Part shown: in pieces, positions 1 through 9,900 of the stretch | Layout: each line of letters opens with the position of its first letter | How positions within the stretch are numbered: position 1 is the first letter of the stretch | Origin: a virus | IMG/VR virus record: IMGVR_UViG_3300037090_000056 | Span: 1-34,753 of that record | Direction: 5' to 3' (one strand) | DNA: 34,753 nucleotides | Notes under the pieces: generated by a model | Told to the model about the DNA's origin: nothing | Databases searched by the model: none | The model's input: only the letters and a program-made list of their open reading frames with translations | Made by a program: the position numbers and the translations under genes

Positions 1-1403
1 CTTCAGAAACCCTTAATGTTCCTGCATTAGATGCAAATGTTCCAACTGAAATTGAAATTATTTTATCAAATGCTTCTCTTGATACAAATATTTCATCAAT
101 AAGTCTTAAAGTTGCAACAAACAAAGGTATATTCGATGTTTGGTTGGATGATATTCGCACTATTAAATGCTTTACTGGAGATATTAATAACAGATTCAGT
201 TGTGAAACAGTATATGACAATGATTCAAATGAGGTAAAATTTATAATAACAAATGGATTTGATGTTCCAAAGTGTTGGAATGGAACATTGCATCTTATAG
301 ACCTGCCTGGCAATCCACATAAAGCTAAGTTTGTTAAGCAGTTTTATACTTGGACTTTATTGTTAAATTGTAATGTTCTTGGTAATGATACTCCTCAACG
401 TGTTGATTGGTGTGTTCCAGGTAATCCAAAAGATTGGTCAGGTGTTGAATCTGGAACTAACACGTTGGCGGCAACAACTGGGCCAATTGTTGGTTGTGAA
501 ATATTAAGAGGACAACTTGCCATATTATTGGAACGTTCAATAACTATGATGTACGCAACAGGAAGTTCACCACCCTTTACCTTTGATGAAAACAAAATCC
601 TTGATGTAGGATGTATGTCAGCAGGAAGTATTCAATCTCTTGGTGAAACATTGATGTTCTTGGGATGGGATAATTTCTACACTTTTGATGGATTCTCTTG
701 CAATCCTATTGGAGACAAAGTTATTAATTATTTTCTTGATAACTTAAATCCAAATGGAATTGACCAGATGTTTTCTCATATGTTGGAAGATTATAATTTG
801 TATTTGTTGTTTTTCCCATCACCGCAATCGGATGCACCAGACCAAGTTATAGTTTATGATTATTCTAAAAATGCTTTTATTGGAATTTGGAAATTTGCTT
901 CTGATATGACAGCTGATGGATATTACAGATCAGAGAGTGCAACAACTATTGGTGCTTTAACAATGATTATTGGTGATATGGACTTTAAAATTGGTTCAAG
1001 AGTATTTCAAAGTGTTGCACCATACGATATGTTGGGCGATTATGATGGGTATATTTATAGAAATACAGAAATGATTAAAAATGATGATGGTGTTCCAATA
1101 GAATCCTATATGGATACTAAAAGTTTTATGCCAAATCTTGGAAAATACAGTAGATTTGTAAGGAATGAATTTTATGCAGTTGGTGATTTGTTAGAAACAT
1201 ATGTTAGCAATGATAATGGCAAAGTTTTTTCCCTGCTTACATCAACTCTACTTGGTACAGATGAAACAGAACCAATATTGACAGACCCATTTGATGTAAC
1301 AAATGAGAAAGCAATATTCAGATTAAGAAACGCTGAGATGGAAGGATTTTTTAATTTGGATGGATTCAGATATTATTCAATTGATAAAGATGAGGAAGTG
1401 TAA
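1..1403 (+). CDS. Tail hub/nozzle beta-propeller-like protein (5' truncated)
   Basis: The reading frame is open from base 3 with no stop before the stop codon at 1401-1403, so about 466 C-terminal residues are present and the start lies outside the window. The TTG at 144 is not a credible start because the frame continues upstream. The protein is beta-rich, with repeated aromatic/glycine blades such as LGWDNFYTFDG and QVIVYDYSKNAFIGIWKF. This is the pattern of P22 gp10/T7 gp12-type tail hub or nozzle proteins, which plug the portal and carry the fibres; the family call is inference. It lies directly upstream of the tail fibre and ejection genes, as expected for a short-tailed phage. It overlaps the next gene at TAATG, which suggests translational coupling. 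Confidence 0.6.
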   Translation, partial: SETLNVPALDANVPTEIEIILSNASLDTNISSISLKVATNKGIFDVWLDDIRTIKCFTGDINNRFSCETVYDNDSNEVKFIITNGFDVPKCWNGTLHLIDLPGNPHKAKFVKQFYTWTLLLNCNVLGNDTPQRVDWCVPGNPKDWSGVESGTNTLAATTGPIVGCEILRGQLAILLERSITMMYATGSSPPFTFDENKILDVGCMSAGSIQSLGETLMFLGWDNFYTFDGFSCNPIGDKVINYFLDNLNPNGIDQMFSHMLEDYNLYLLFFPSPQSDAPDQVIVYDYSKNAFIGIWKFASDMTADGYYRSESATTIGALTMIIGDMDFKIGSRVFQSVAPYDMLGDYDGYIYRNTEMIKNDDGVPIESYMDTKSFMPNLGKYSRFVRNEFYAVGDLLETYVSNDNGKVFSLLTSTLLGTDETEPILTDPFDVTNEKAIFRLRNAEMEGFFNLDGFRYYSIDKDEEV

Positions 1404-1621
1404 TGAATTATATATTAAACAAAGGTACATTTATGATTCCAGTTGTGCCTACTAAATTTGAAAATTTATCAGATGTTCAGAAAGTTTTGACCCAATTTCA
1501 ACAACATCTTAGCGATATTGGAAATTCAGTTAATTTGTATGACCCAAGTAATTATCTTGATGGTGGATTTCCAAGTTCTGTGTATGGTGGAACTGACACG
1601 GTTGATGGTGGTGGAGTGTAA
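1403..1621 (+). CDS. Small tail-region protein, unknown function
   Basis: A 72-residue protein whose ATG overlaps the preceding stop (TAATG) and whose TAA overlaps the ATG of the tail fibre gene. A second in-frame ATG at 1433 (MIPVVPTKFENL) has its own AAAGG ten bases upstream and may be the real start, giving 62 residues. The C-terminus is glycine-rich (YGGTDTVDGGGV), like a flexible tether. No domain is recognised. Being squeezed between the tail hub and the receptor-binding fibre suggests a structural or adaptor role, but that is context only. Confidence 0.7.
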   Translation: MNYILNKGTFMIPVVPTKFENLSDVQKVLTQFQQHLSDIGNSVNLYDPSNYLDGGFPSSVYGGTDTVDGGGV

Positions 1622-3192
1622 TGGCACAAAAGATTCAATTAAGAAGGGGTACTGCTGCTCAGTGGACAGCCGCTAATCCAATTCTTGGCCAAGGTGAACT
1701 CGCTATGGAGATTGACACCTTGAAGTTTAAGATTGGTGATGGCACTACTACGTGGACTTCCCTTTCTTATTTCACGCAAGGAGTTGCTGGGCCAACTGGG
1801 CCTGCAGGTGCAGCAGGTGCGACTTGGTATCAAGGAGCGACAATACCTTCGTCTGGACTTGGAGTTAATGGAGACTTCTATTTCAGAACAGTCACTTGTG
1901 ATATTTACAACAAGTCATCTGGAACGTGGTCAATCATAGCAAATACAATAGGTGCAACTGGCCCACAAGGAATACAAGGTGCAAGCGGTAGTATCCCAAC
2001 AGCAGCAGCAGGTGGTAGTGCTGATGCAATCACAGTAACTTACAATCCACCTATTACACTTGCAGACCAACAAAACATAAGATTTGTTGCTGCTTATGCA
2101 AATGCTACGACAACACCAACCATAAACCCTAATGGTCTTGGTGCAGAAGTTATTACTAAACAAGGTGGACAAGCTCTTTCTCCTGCCGACATTCCAAGAG
2201 CAGGTGCTGTTTGTGACTTACAATATAATCTTGCAAACACAAGATGGGAGCTTCTGAATCCTGCCTCTCCGTCTGTATCAAGCGAACTGATTATCAATCT
2301 TAAGCTCGTTGTCAATGGTTCTGTTAATAAGTTGGACATCTTTACAAAGTCTGGCGGTGCGGTTCCCGACGGCACAAATTTTCCCACGATTTCCATTCCT
2401 GATGGGACAGGTCTTGTTCAGAGAACCCGCAAGGCAACCTACCTTTCCGGCACTTCTCAATTCATTATGGCAGATGCAGCAAATTACTGGTCGAAAGGTT
2501 CACTGGATGCGGAGATTAAAACCGCATACGTCTATGCTATTTGGGATGCAGCAGGGGGAATTGTATGGGCATTGGGCGGCTATTCAGGGTTCACAAGATG
2601 TCCTGCATCCACTACGGCAACAGACGATGATTTTTTCCTACTCGAAGCCAGTTCAACCTACACGAAAGTTATCACCGATTACTGTGTCTGTGTAGGTAAA
2701 ATCCGCTATCAGTATGACACCGCCGACACGCCGGATCACACCATTCAGGCAACCGTGTTGGATGCCCCGCAGGTGATGTGGAATCCAAAGTCCACCTATG
2801 GTAAAACGGTTTCTCTCGCAACCTCGATAACATCTGGTGCAGATATCACCGCGTCGTCCATTATTTCTGCTGTGATAAAGCAAAGCGGGGCCTATAATAT
2901 AGGATTCTATGTTTCTGGCGGGTCTGACGGGGCTGGGTTTTGTTTCTTATATCCGTTAATCAAAACAGGGTCAGCGACCTTTGGGTCAGCAGTAACGCAG
3001 GCAGCGAGCACATTCCAAATAGCTACGGGTTATTACTTTGGGGGGTGTGTATCCATAGTAGGGCTATATCTAAACGCAGGAGATACTATACATTTTGGTT
3101 GTGCCGTGGCAGCCGCTTCGGGGCTACGACAAATATTAGGAGATAACCAATATCTTAAAGCAACAAATATAAGTTTCACGAGAACAGATTAA
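1621..3192 (+). CDS. Tail fibre / receptor-binding protein with mosaic C-terminus
   Basis: A 523-residue fibre. Residues 1-50 (KIQLRRGTAAQW, then ELAMEIDTLKFKIGDG) match the N-terminal attachment domain of phage tropism-determinant (Mtd-like) fibres. Collagen-like Gly-X-Y runs at about 58-69 and 111-123 flank a small GDFYFRT/DIYNKSSGTW module. Residues about 130-220 form a beta-rich fibre module. The last 120 residues (GAYNIGFYV, then LNAGDTIHFG, ending ISFTRTD) look like a C1q/TNF-type jelly-roll; this is inference. From about residue 225 the DNA becomes GC-rich (33 of 60 bases are G+C at 2521-2580), unlike the AT-rich late operon, so the receptor-binding half was probably acquired separately. 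It probably binds the host surface. Confidence 0.85.
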   Translation: MAQKIQLRRGTAAQWTAANPILGQGELAMEIDTLKFKIGDGTTTWTSLSYFTQGVAGPTGPAGAAGATWYQGATIPSSGLGVNGDFYFRTVTCDIYNKSSGTWSIIANTIGATGPQGIQGASGSIPTAAAGGSADAITVTYNPPITLADQQNIRFVAAYANATTTPTINPNGLGAEVITKQGGQALSPADIPRAGAVCDLQYNLANTRWELLNPASPSVSSELIINLKLVVNGSVNKLDIFTKSGGAVPDGTNFPTISIPDGTGLVQRTRKATYLSGTSQFIMADAANYWSKGSLDAEIKTAYVYAIWDAAGGIVWALGGYSGFTRCPASTTATDDDFFLLEASSTYTKVITDYCVCVGKIRYQYDTADTPDHTIQATVLDAPQVMWNPKSTYGKTVSLATSITSGADITASSIISAVIKQSGAYNIGFYVSGGSDGAGFCFLYPLIKTGSATFGSAVTQAASTFQIATGYYFGGCVSIVGLYLNAGDTIHFGCAVAAASGLRQILGDNQYLKATNISFTRTD

Positions 3193-3204
3193 GGAGACAA
3201 ACAT

Positions 3205-3588
3205 ATGGATGCCTACACTTTATGCACACTTTTAGCACAGAGGATTCCACCGGAACAGTTCCAAATAAGGGGCGAGGAAGTCTATTTCATCGACTCTGAT
3301 GCAAACAACAAGCCCGTAGATGCACCTCACACCTCACCCTATGACACCCCCGAAAACAGGGCAATCGTTGAGGATGTAATCAGTAACTATGACACTCTTG
3401 AGACTGCGTATCTAGCAGAAGAACTCAAAGCAAAGACCAACGCCGAAACCATTGCCAAACTTGAACTGATAGACAAACAGTCTATCCGAGGAATCAGAGA
3501 ATGGATTGCAGTTCAACCAACGGCATCGAAATTTGTGATTGACCTTGAAGCTGAAGCGGCAACGGAGAGGGTTAAAATACTGAAGTAA
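3205..3588 (+). CDS. Tail-fibre-associated protein (possible chaperone), unknown
   Basis: A 127-residue protein with a strong AAGGAG Shine-Dalgarno before ATG. It has an acidic N-terminal half, a helical middle (YLAEELKAKTNAETIAKLE) and a conserved-looking tail (SIRGIREWIAVQPTASKFVIDLE). Base composition is high in G+C (33 of 60 at 3301-3360) and matches the C-terminal half of the upstream fibre rather than the rest of the operon. The two therefore probably moved together, as a fibre tip and its dedicated chaperone or adaptor often do. No catalytic motif is visible. The chaperone role is inference from position and composition. Confidence 0.75.
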   Translation: MDAYTLCTLLAQRIPPEQFQIRGEEVYFIDSDANNKPVDAPHTSPYDTPENRAIVEDVISNYDTLETAYLAEELKAKTNAETIAKLELIDKQSIRGIREWIAVQPTASKFVIDLEAEAATERVKILK

Positions 3589-3605
3589 CGGAGGAAAGGG
3601 AAGCC

Positions 3606-4013
3606 ATGAAAATCATTAAGACCAAAGATCAATCAGTTATCATTTACATCAATGAAAAGATCAAACAGTACATTGAACGTGAGGAAATTAAAGAGTACGA
3701 TTCGCAATTATTTATTAAATGGCTAAGGCCATCCTTAACAGCATTTAACATTGCTGTATGGGTCGCATTGGAAGAAGATAAATGTTTGGGCTATCTCATT
3801 GTACAGGTGAACCCTACATTTACATACGAGAAACTAAACATAATATCACTCTTTGGTGATACGCCCGAAATCGAAGCAAAACTGTTAGAAGGTGCTGAGG
3901 TTTGGGCAAAAAGTAATGGCATTAAAATATGCCAAACTTCTACTTTTCATCCTAAAAAATGGAAAGATAGGGGATTCCAAGTCGTGGAACACCTTTTAAC
4001 AAAGGAGATTTAA
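3606..4013 (+). CDS. GNAT-like acetyltransferase-fold protein
   Basis: A 135-residue protein preceded by GGAGGAAAGG. The order of elements (IAVWVALEEDKCLGYLIVQV, then NIISLFGDTPEIEAKLLEGAEVWAKSNG, then ICQTSTFHPKKWKDRGFQVVEHLLTKEI) fits a small GNAT fold: central strands, a helix where acetyl-CoA would bind, and a C-terminal GF-x-V strand. The canonical Q/RxxGxG/A pyrophosphate loop is not clear, so it may be a non-catalytic relative. Similar GNAT-like proteins occur in virion-gene clusters of short-tailed phages. It ends one base before the next gene. Fold assignment is moderate; the substrate is unknown. Confidence 0.55.
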   Translation: MKIIKTKDQSVIIYINEKIKQYIEREEIKEYDSQLFIKWLRPSLTAFNIAVWVALEEDKCLGYLIVQVNPTFTYEKLNIISLFGDTPEIEAKLLEGAEVWAKSNGIKICQTSTFHPKKWKDRGFQVVEHLLTKEI

Positions 4014-4014
4014 A

Positions 4015-4842
4015 ATGGCAGACTGGTTTAGTGGAAGTCCATCGAGTGTAAATACAACTTCATTATCTAATCTTACACCAGAAATGTCGTCAATGCTTCA
4101 AAGTTTGATGCAGTATATGCAGCCATATACTGCAAACCCATCTGCCATACCTTCATATACAGGACAATTTACTGCTCCGTTGACAGATGCTCAAACTGGT
4201 GCAATGAGTAATGTTTCGGGATTATCAAATCTTCCTGCATCTGGTGATACACTATCTCAGATTATGAATATGATTAGTGGTAAAGCATTCGACCCTACTT
4301 CTGAGACAAAGGCATATACGGAAGGTGTTGAAAAGCCTATGATAGAGAATTTCAACAGAGATATAATGCCCAAACTTGATTCTTCATATTCAAAAGCAGG
4401 TTTATTTTATAGTGGTGGTGGTGCTGGAAGTGGTAGTAGGGGAGATGCAACACAAGTGCAATCTGAAACATTAATGGATGCTATTACAATGGGAAGGTCA
4501 AATTTACAAGCTAAAGAAGATAGTGAAAAATTGGCAACTCAGCAATCTGGTATTACTGATTTTAGCAATTTTTTGACTAATCAAAATAATTTGAGTTCAT
4601 CTTTATTTAATATGGGTACGCAAGAACAAACTACAAATCAAAATGATTTAAATGCTTTACTGCAACAATGGCAACAACAGAATATTCCAGGTGATCAACC
4701 TATGGATCAACTATTAACGTCTTTGCTTGGATTAAAACCAACTGACAATCAAACGGCTGTAACTCCTGCATCAACTGGTGCTGGAACAACAATAGTAAGT
4801 AGTGTTGCTACAGCAGCAGGAGCAGCAGCTGCGGCAGCCTGA
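4015..4842 (+). CDS. Internal virion / DNA-ejection-type protein
   Basis: A 275-residue protein, rich in Ser, Gln, Asn, Met and Gly, of low complexity. It contains a glycine run (FYSGGGAGSGSRGD) around residues 136-149, helical amphipathic stretches, and an alanine-rich C-terminus (AAGAAAAAA). This composition and its place upstream of two more large ejection-type genes are typical of the small internal virion proteins of P22-like and T7-like phages. Those proteins leave the capsid with the DNA and line a channel across the host envelope. The Shine-Dalgarno AAGGAG sits in the end of the preceding gene. The ejection role is inference from composition and order. Confidence 0.6.
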   Translation: MADWFSGSPSSVNTTSLSNLTPEMSSMLQSLMQYMQPYTANPSAIPSYTGQFTAPLTDAQTGAMSNVSGLSNLPASGDTLSQIMNMISGKAFDPTSETKAYTEGVEKPMIENFNRDIMPKLDSSYSKAGLFYSGGGAGSGSRGDATQVQSETLMDAITMGRSNLQAKEDSEKLATQQSGITDFSNFLTNQNNLSSSLFNMGTQEQTTNQNDLNALLQQWQQQNIPGDQPMDQLLTSLLGLKPTDNQTAVTPASTGAGTTIVSSVATAAGAAAAAA

Positions 4843-4851
4843 AAGGAAAAT

Positions 4852-5688
4852 ATGTTACAAAATAAATTAAATGAAACTAAAAAAATAATTGAAAGTATTG
4901 ATAAGAATTATTTGAAACCAATTATATATTGGGGTGGTGGTAAAGATTCAAATACACTATTACATATAACAAGAGAAATGGGTTTCAAGTGGCCTATTAT
5001 GTTTCATAGAGATCCATACTTTCCTAAAAAATATATATACGCAAATTGGCTTATAACAGAATGGGATTTGATTTGTTATGATTATCCTGCAAGTAAATGT
5101 AGTATTTTTCATCAAAATGATACTTTTGAGGTTGTTAGGCATTTTGCATGTGGTTCATCATATATGATTCTTTGTGCTATGTTATATAAACCAGATGAAT
5201 TTATAGATGGAGAATATCTCTGTGCTTATAAAGATATTTATTTACAACCAAAAGGTAGCTATAATTATTGTTGGGATATTGGCATACAAGCACATAGGAT
5301 GCATGAATCAAAACCCCATAGTGGTCATAAACCAAATGGTTTAAGATGGGTATTTAAAAAACTTCCAGGTTCACCAGACTTTGTCCAACCTTTGAGAGAA
5401 TGGACTAATCAAGATGTTTTTGAATATAGCAACGTTAATGATCTTCCATTTAATGATAAGGTTTATTATAGGGAAAATGGAGAATTCTTACCATTACCAA
5501 ATCCCACATACAATCCAGATAGACGACCTGCTTGTTGGGAATGTATGCTTCCAAGTAATGATATGTCTGTATTTTGTCCAAAACTTCAATCATTAACTAA
5601 CAATGTAAGTGAATATTTGGAAAAAACAATTATGCCTACAGATTATAAAAACTATCAAGTATTGCCTTGTTTACAGGAGGACAAATAG
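4852..5688 (+). CDS. PAPS-reductase-like PP-loop (N-type ATP pyrophosphatase) protein
   Basis: A 278-residue protein. The PP-loop WGGGKDS at residues 27-33 corresponds to the SGGxDS ATP-pyrophosphate site of the adenine nucleotide alpha-hydrolase / PAPS reductase family. A downstream DPYFPKKYIYAN region and QPLREWTNQDVFEYSN are typical of PAPS-reductase-like proteins, where the W-T-x-x-D-V-F segment follows the core. The C-terminal Cys pattern PACWECML plus FCP (about residues 227-244) could hold Zn or an Fe-S cluster. Family members reduce PAPS, adenylate sulfate, or activate substrates for nucleic-acid thiolation. Which reaction applies here is unknown. It is a metabolic gene inserted between ejection-protein genes, and its DNA is very AT-rich (9 of 60 G+C at 4861-4920). 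Confidence 0.8.
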   Translation: MLQNKLNETKKIIESIDKNYLKPIIYWGGGKDSNTLLHITREMGFKWPIMFHRDPYFPKKYIYANWLITEWDLICYDYPASKCSIFHQNDTFEVVRHFACGSSYMILCAMLYKPDEFIDGEYLCAYKDIYLQPKGSYNYCWDIGIQAHRMHESKPHSGHKPNGLRWVFKKLPGSPDFVQPLREWTNQDVFEYSNVNDLPFNDKVYYRENGEFLPLPNPTYNPDRRPACWECMLPSNDMSVFCPKLQSLTNNVSEYLEKTIMPTDYKNYQVLPCLQEDK

Positions 5689-5689
5689 T

Positions 5690-6934
5690 ATGTCAAATCA
5701 AGTAATATATGTACCTGAAGATACCAGATTTAAAGATATGGGTCAAGGTATTCAACAAGGTATTTTACAGGGTATCCAATTGGGAATGAAGAAGAAAGAA
5801 CAAGAAAGAAAAGAAGCTCAATTTCAAATACAAACCTTAATGGAAACTGGTGGTACTCTTGATGATGCTACTATGACAAAACTTTCCAAAGCTGCAGGAA
5901 TGTCAGAAGGATGGTTAAAGTCGTTATCCTCAAAAGAACTTACACCAAAACTTGATGAACAAGGACAACCTACCAAGGTAGATGCAGGTGAATTTGATAA
6001 AATGTTCAATGAAGGTGGTACAAACATGAAAAGCACTGGAACATTTCAAAGTGCTTCTGAAAAAGCAATAGGTGCTATTAAACCAAAAATGATGGCAGAG
6101 GCAGAGGCATCTTCTGCAACTGCACCAGTTTACAGAGATATTAAGGTGGAAGATGAAGCAGCTATGACACCTGGTATGGCTAAAAGAGCTAAATTAATGG
6201 AGAAAGCCAAAACAGAAGCTGATATTGAAACCGCACCACAAACAACCAAAGCAGAAGCAGCCAGAGTCAAAGCTGTTAAGAAGGCAGGTGTTGAAGCTGA
6301 CATTGAAATGGCACCAGAAGTAAGAAAGAAGAAAGCTGCGGATATGTTAGACGAAGCTAAAACAACTGAAGAAATTGGTGCTATGTATTTTAAACCTCAA
6401 CTTGCAAGAAAACTTGAGGAACATAGAGCAACTAAAGGAATAGATTTTCAATTTGAATCAGCACTCAAACGTATTCCTGCAGGTGAAACAGCGGCACATG
6501 AGGAATTAACAAGAGCACATGCAGAATACTTCCGTAAAAATTCTGAATTTATTGCTAATGGTGGTAAAGACAAGACAAACTCTTCTCAAAAATACAACGA
6601 TGTTATTAAAATGGCTGCAGCAGCAGGTCTTGTAGATACCGATAAAAAGACAAAAATGCAGGTTATTAAAGATGTTAAACCTGGCAGTAAAGAAGAAGAA
6701 GCATTGAAGAATATGTTTGATGATGCAGGATTGGAATATGAGGAAATAACAGTTCCTCATTGGTATGGACTTGGTAAAGCTGGTGTCCGTATAGTTCCAA
6801 TTGTTAAAGCAGGTAAATCCAGTTCCAGTTCAACATCAAGTTCAAGCGGTGGAACATCAGGAGCAATTCTTGAAAGAAAGGTAGTGAATGGTAAAAAATT
6901 AGTCAGAAAAGCTGACGGATGGTATGAAGAATGA
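5690..6934 (+). CDS. Internal virion / ejection-type coiled-coil protein
   Basis: A 414-residue protein starting at ATG 5690. It is preceded by a perfect AGGAGG nine bases upstream, which is why this start is chosen over an upstream in-frame ATG at 5609 lying inside the previous gene. The protein is mostly helical and charged: a basic N-terminal helix (QLGMKKKEQERKEAQFQIQ), long Ala/Glu/Lys stretches over residues 130-260, and a Ser/Gly linker (about residues 380-395) before a compact end with LVRKADGWYEE. No enzymatic motif is seen. Length, composition and position between the smaller and very large ejection genes suggest the middle member of a three-protein ejection set. It ends in an ATGA overlap with the next gene. 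Confidence 0.6.
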   Translation: MSNQVIYVPEDTRFKDMGQGIQQGILQGIQLGMKKKEQERKEAQFQIQTLMETGGTLDDATMTKLSKAAGMSEGWLKSLSSKELTPKLDEQGQPTKVDAGEFDKMFNEGGTNMKSTGTFQSASEKAIGAIKPKMMAEAEASSATAPVYRDIKVEDEAAMTPGMAKRAKLMEKAKTEADIETAPQTTKAEAARVKAVKKAGVEADIEMAPEVRKKKAADMLDEAKTTEEIGAMYFKPQLARKLEEHRATKGIDFQFESALKRIPAGETAAHEELTRAHAEYFRKNSEFIANGGKDKTNSSQKYNDVIKMAAAAGLVDTDKKTKMQVIKDVKPGSKEEEALKNMFDDAGLEYEEITVPHWYGLGKAGVRIVPIVKAGKSSSSSTSSSSGGTSGAILERKVVNGKKLVRKADGWYEE

Positions 6935-9900
6935 GAAAATTAACAGACGATGAAGTTTCTGGTTTGGGTCTTGAGGAAAGCTCTCCAAGGAAATTGGATG
7001 ATTCTGAGGCTAAATCCCTTGGATTGATACCAACAAGACCAAAGCCCAAACCCAATCTTGCACAACCACTACTCAAAGCTTCTCATGAGTATGGTGTTGC
7101 CAATACACCTGCTGCAGCATTATCTTTGGTTAAGAATATGGTTGTTGATTTCCCTGCCCAAGTGGGGGCATTTGTAGGTGGTGCTTCATTAGATGCAAGT
7201 GAAGGTTTTTCTAAGGGGAATTGGTCATTAAACCAAGCCAGAAACTCATACCAAAAAGCAGGTGAAATGCTCCATGTTGGTGGTGATTGGATGGAGGGTG
7301 GGGAACAGATGTTGTCGGACGTTTTCCAACCTTTGGAGAGTGCAGCCACATGGGTTGGCGAAGGTGTTACAGATTTAACTGGTTCACCGACAGCAGGTGC
7401 TACTGCATATGCAGCCACACAAGTGTTACCATTCTTACTTGCAGGTGGTGCAGTTCGTGGTCGTGTGTTAAAACGTCAGAAAGCCATCAATGATGTTAAG
7501 GTTCTATCTGAAAAAATAACAAATAAAGAACACACACAAGAATTAGTCAAAAATGCAGAAGCAAGAAGAATTGATGCTGAAGAAATTGATAGGGTTGTAG
7601 ATGTATTCGGCCCACAAGAAGATCCAAAAGCAGATGCATTTGCACTTAAATCTGATATAGTTGGACTTGTTAAAGATGGTATAAAAGACCCATCACCACA
7701 AGGTAAAAAGAACCTGCAAACTCTTGTAGAGGCAAACAAAACTATTGGCAAAGTAAGTGCAGCAGAAATACCAGATGGTTCTGTTCTTGAACTTGCCAAA
7801 GGAATACTTGGAAGTGAACGTGGGTCAATACCTGTGGGTGGTAAAAAGAAAGGTGGAAAACCTGATACATTTAAAGACTGGGCATTCAGTAAAGGTATCG
7901 GCACTGTCACTATTGGTAGCCCAGAACATATTAAACTATTGGAACAATTTGGTGATTATCGTGAAAAGGCAGGTGCACCATTACAAACTTCAGTAGAACA
8001 AATAAACACTTTCAAAGCAAATTATGAAGCAGGGCAACGTATAGAGATTCAAACTGCATCTGCTGGGAAACCTGTTTTTACAGCTACCAACAATATCAAA
8101 GAACATCAAAAGGATATCGCTGCTACCAAGGATACAATTAAAGCAGAAGCAATTGCAGATGAAAAGAACTTAAAGAAAGGTGAGAAAGTTGATAGGAAAG
8201 CAATAGCAGCAAAAAGAGATGAAGCAATACAAGATAAACAATTTTACGAAGATACTGAAGATATACTTGATGTTAAGGAAAAAGAGCAAGCTGCAGAAGC
8301 ATTAAATGAGGTCAAAACAAAATCGGGTAAACCAATATCTCTTGGTGACATTAACAAGGTAGGTAAAGCAAAAGAACTTAAAGTTGAAGCTACTCAACGT
8401 GCAGATGGCACAATGATAGCCAAAATAACAGATAAGTTTGGCACACCATATGAGTTTTCTTTGGCGAAGGGTGGTGCTACTCTTGAAGAAGTACATAATT
8501 TTGTTAAAAACTATACAAAATCATTTGGTCAAACTATGGCCAAAAGTAGGGAAATTAAAACAGATATTGTTGATAATTCTAAGGAACTTGTTGATACCAA
8601 AGCACAAGTTGCTGAGAAAGCAGTTCAAACAAAAACAGCAACAGAACCAGTTAAAACCATTATCAAAGAAAAGGTTGTTGATGAAACTGGTGTAGAAAAG
8701 ACAGTTACTGCGTCTGCTAAAGAGCCTGTCAAACGTACCAGAAGAAAGAAACCAATCACTGAGGAAGAAACTGAAAAACTGACACCTGTATCAGAGAAGT
8801 CCATACCACAGCCTATAATGGGTGAAGAAGATGCTCTGGCAAGTATGATGTTAAGTGGTAAGGATTTTAAACCTAAAGCAGCAACGGAATCTAAGAAACT
8901 TGGAACAATTAAAGGTGAAATTGTTGCTCCAAAGACTGGTGATACTGGACTTGGTCTATCATCTTGGATTGCTCCATTTAAACCAATAGCCCAGTCAATC
9001 CAGGAACGTACTGGCTTTCCCATGTATAAGTATTATGAACTTACACAAGCAGGACTTGAACAAGAAGGATTGTCATTAAGGTCTTATGAAAAGAGAATCC
9101 GTGCATCAGCAAAGGGAATGAACAACGAGAGTGCTATGCGTATTTATGGATTGCTTGAAAGAAAAGCATTCAGAGAGGCAGGTGGTGATTTTGGTAAGTT
9201 AATGAAGTCAGTTAATTCAGATGCAGATTTAAAAGCATTACTTGGTGATACTACCAGAAAAGAATTTGACGCTGCCAAGCAATTAAGAAGTATATTCAAT
9301 GATGCAGGTACTGAGTTTAATATCCCACTTGACAAGATGATTCTTGATTATGCCCCACGTATGCTTCCAGAAGGTGTAAGTGGTTGGGAGGATGCTATCA
9401 AAAAGTGGAAACTTCCAGAAGAATATAAATGGGCTGCTGAACAAGAACGTAGTGGTTATCTAAGACCACATGAACGCAACATATTTAAGGTTGCTCAATC
9501 TTATATTCAACGTGGTGCAAGAAAGAGATATGTTGGAGATCATATTGAAGAACTTGGTAAATTGATTAATGAAGGCAAACTTCAATCAAGTGCTGACAAA
9601 GACCAGGTTACACGGTATTTAAATGATTTACGTGGAACTCCCACAGCAATAGAAGAAACTGTTAGAAAGTCTGGTCAACGTGTAGCAACATTTATGAATG
9701 ATTGGATTAATAAATCACTTGAAACTATGGGGCTTGACGCTTCCGAGAGACATCCAAATACTACATATGAAAAGCGTGTAAGTGAAAATGGGCATACTTT
9801 CTTTGTAGAGACTGGTTCTGCACCAGGGGTGTTTGATGTTCATAATTTTGCACATGACTTTATAAATATGCACCTTAAATTGTCATATGCAGGTGGACTT

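Noticed and set aside
1621-3192. Diversity-generating retroelement, because the fibre starts like the Mtd tropism determinant.
   Set aside because: No reverse transcriptase gene or template repeat is seen, and the C-terminus looks like a jelly-roll rather than a C-type lectin variable domain.
5609-5689. Longer start (ATG 5609) for the 5690-6934 ejection-type protein.
   Set aside because: It lies inside the PP-loop gene without a ribosome site, while ATG 5690 has a perfect AGGAGG nine bases upstream.
7476-7910. Long minus-strand open frames inside the large ejection gene and in the portal and fibre genes.
   Set aside because: They are antisense shadows of well-supported genes, with low-complexity translations and no ribosome sites.
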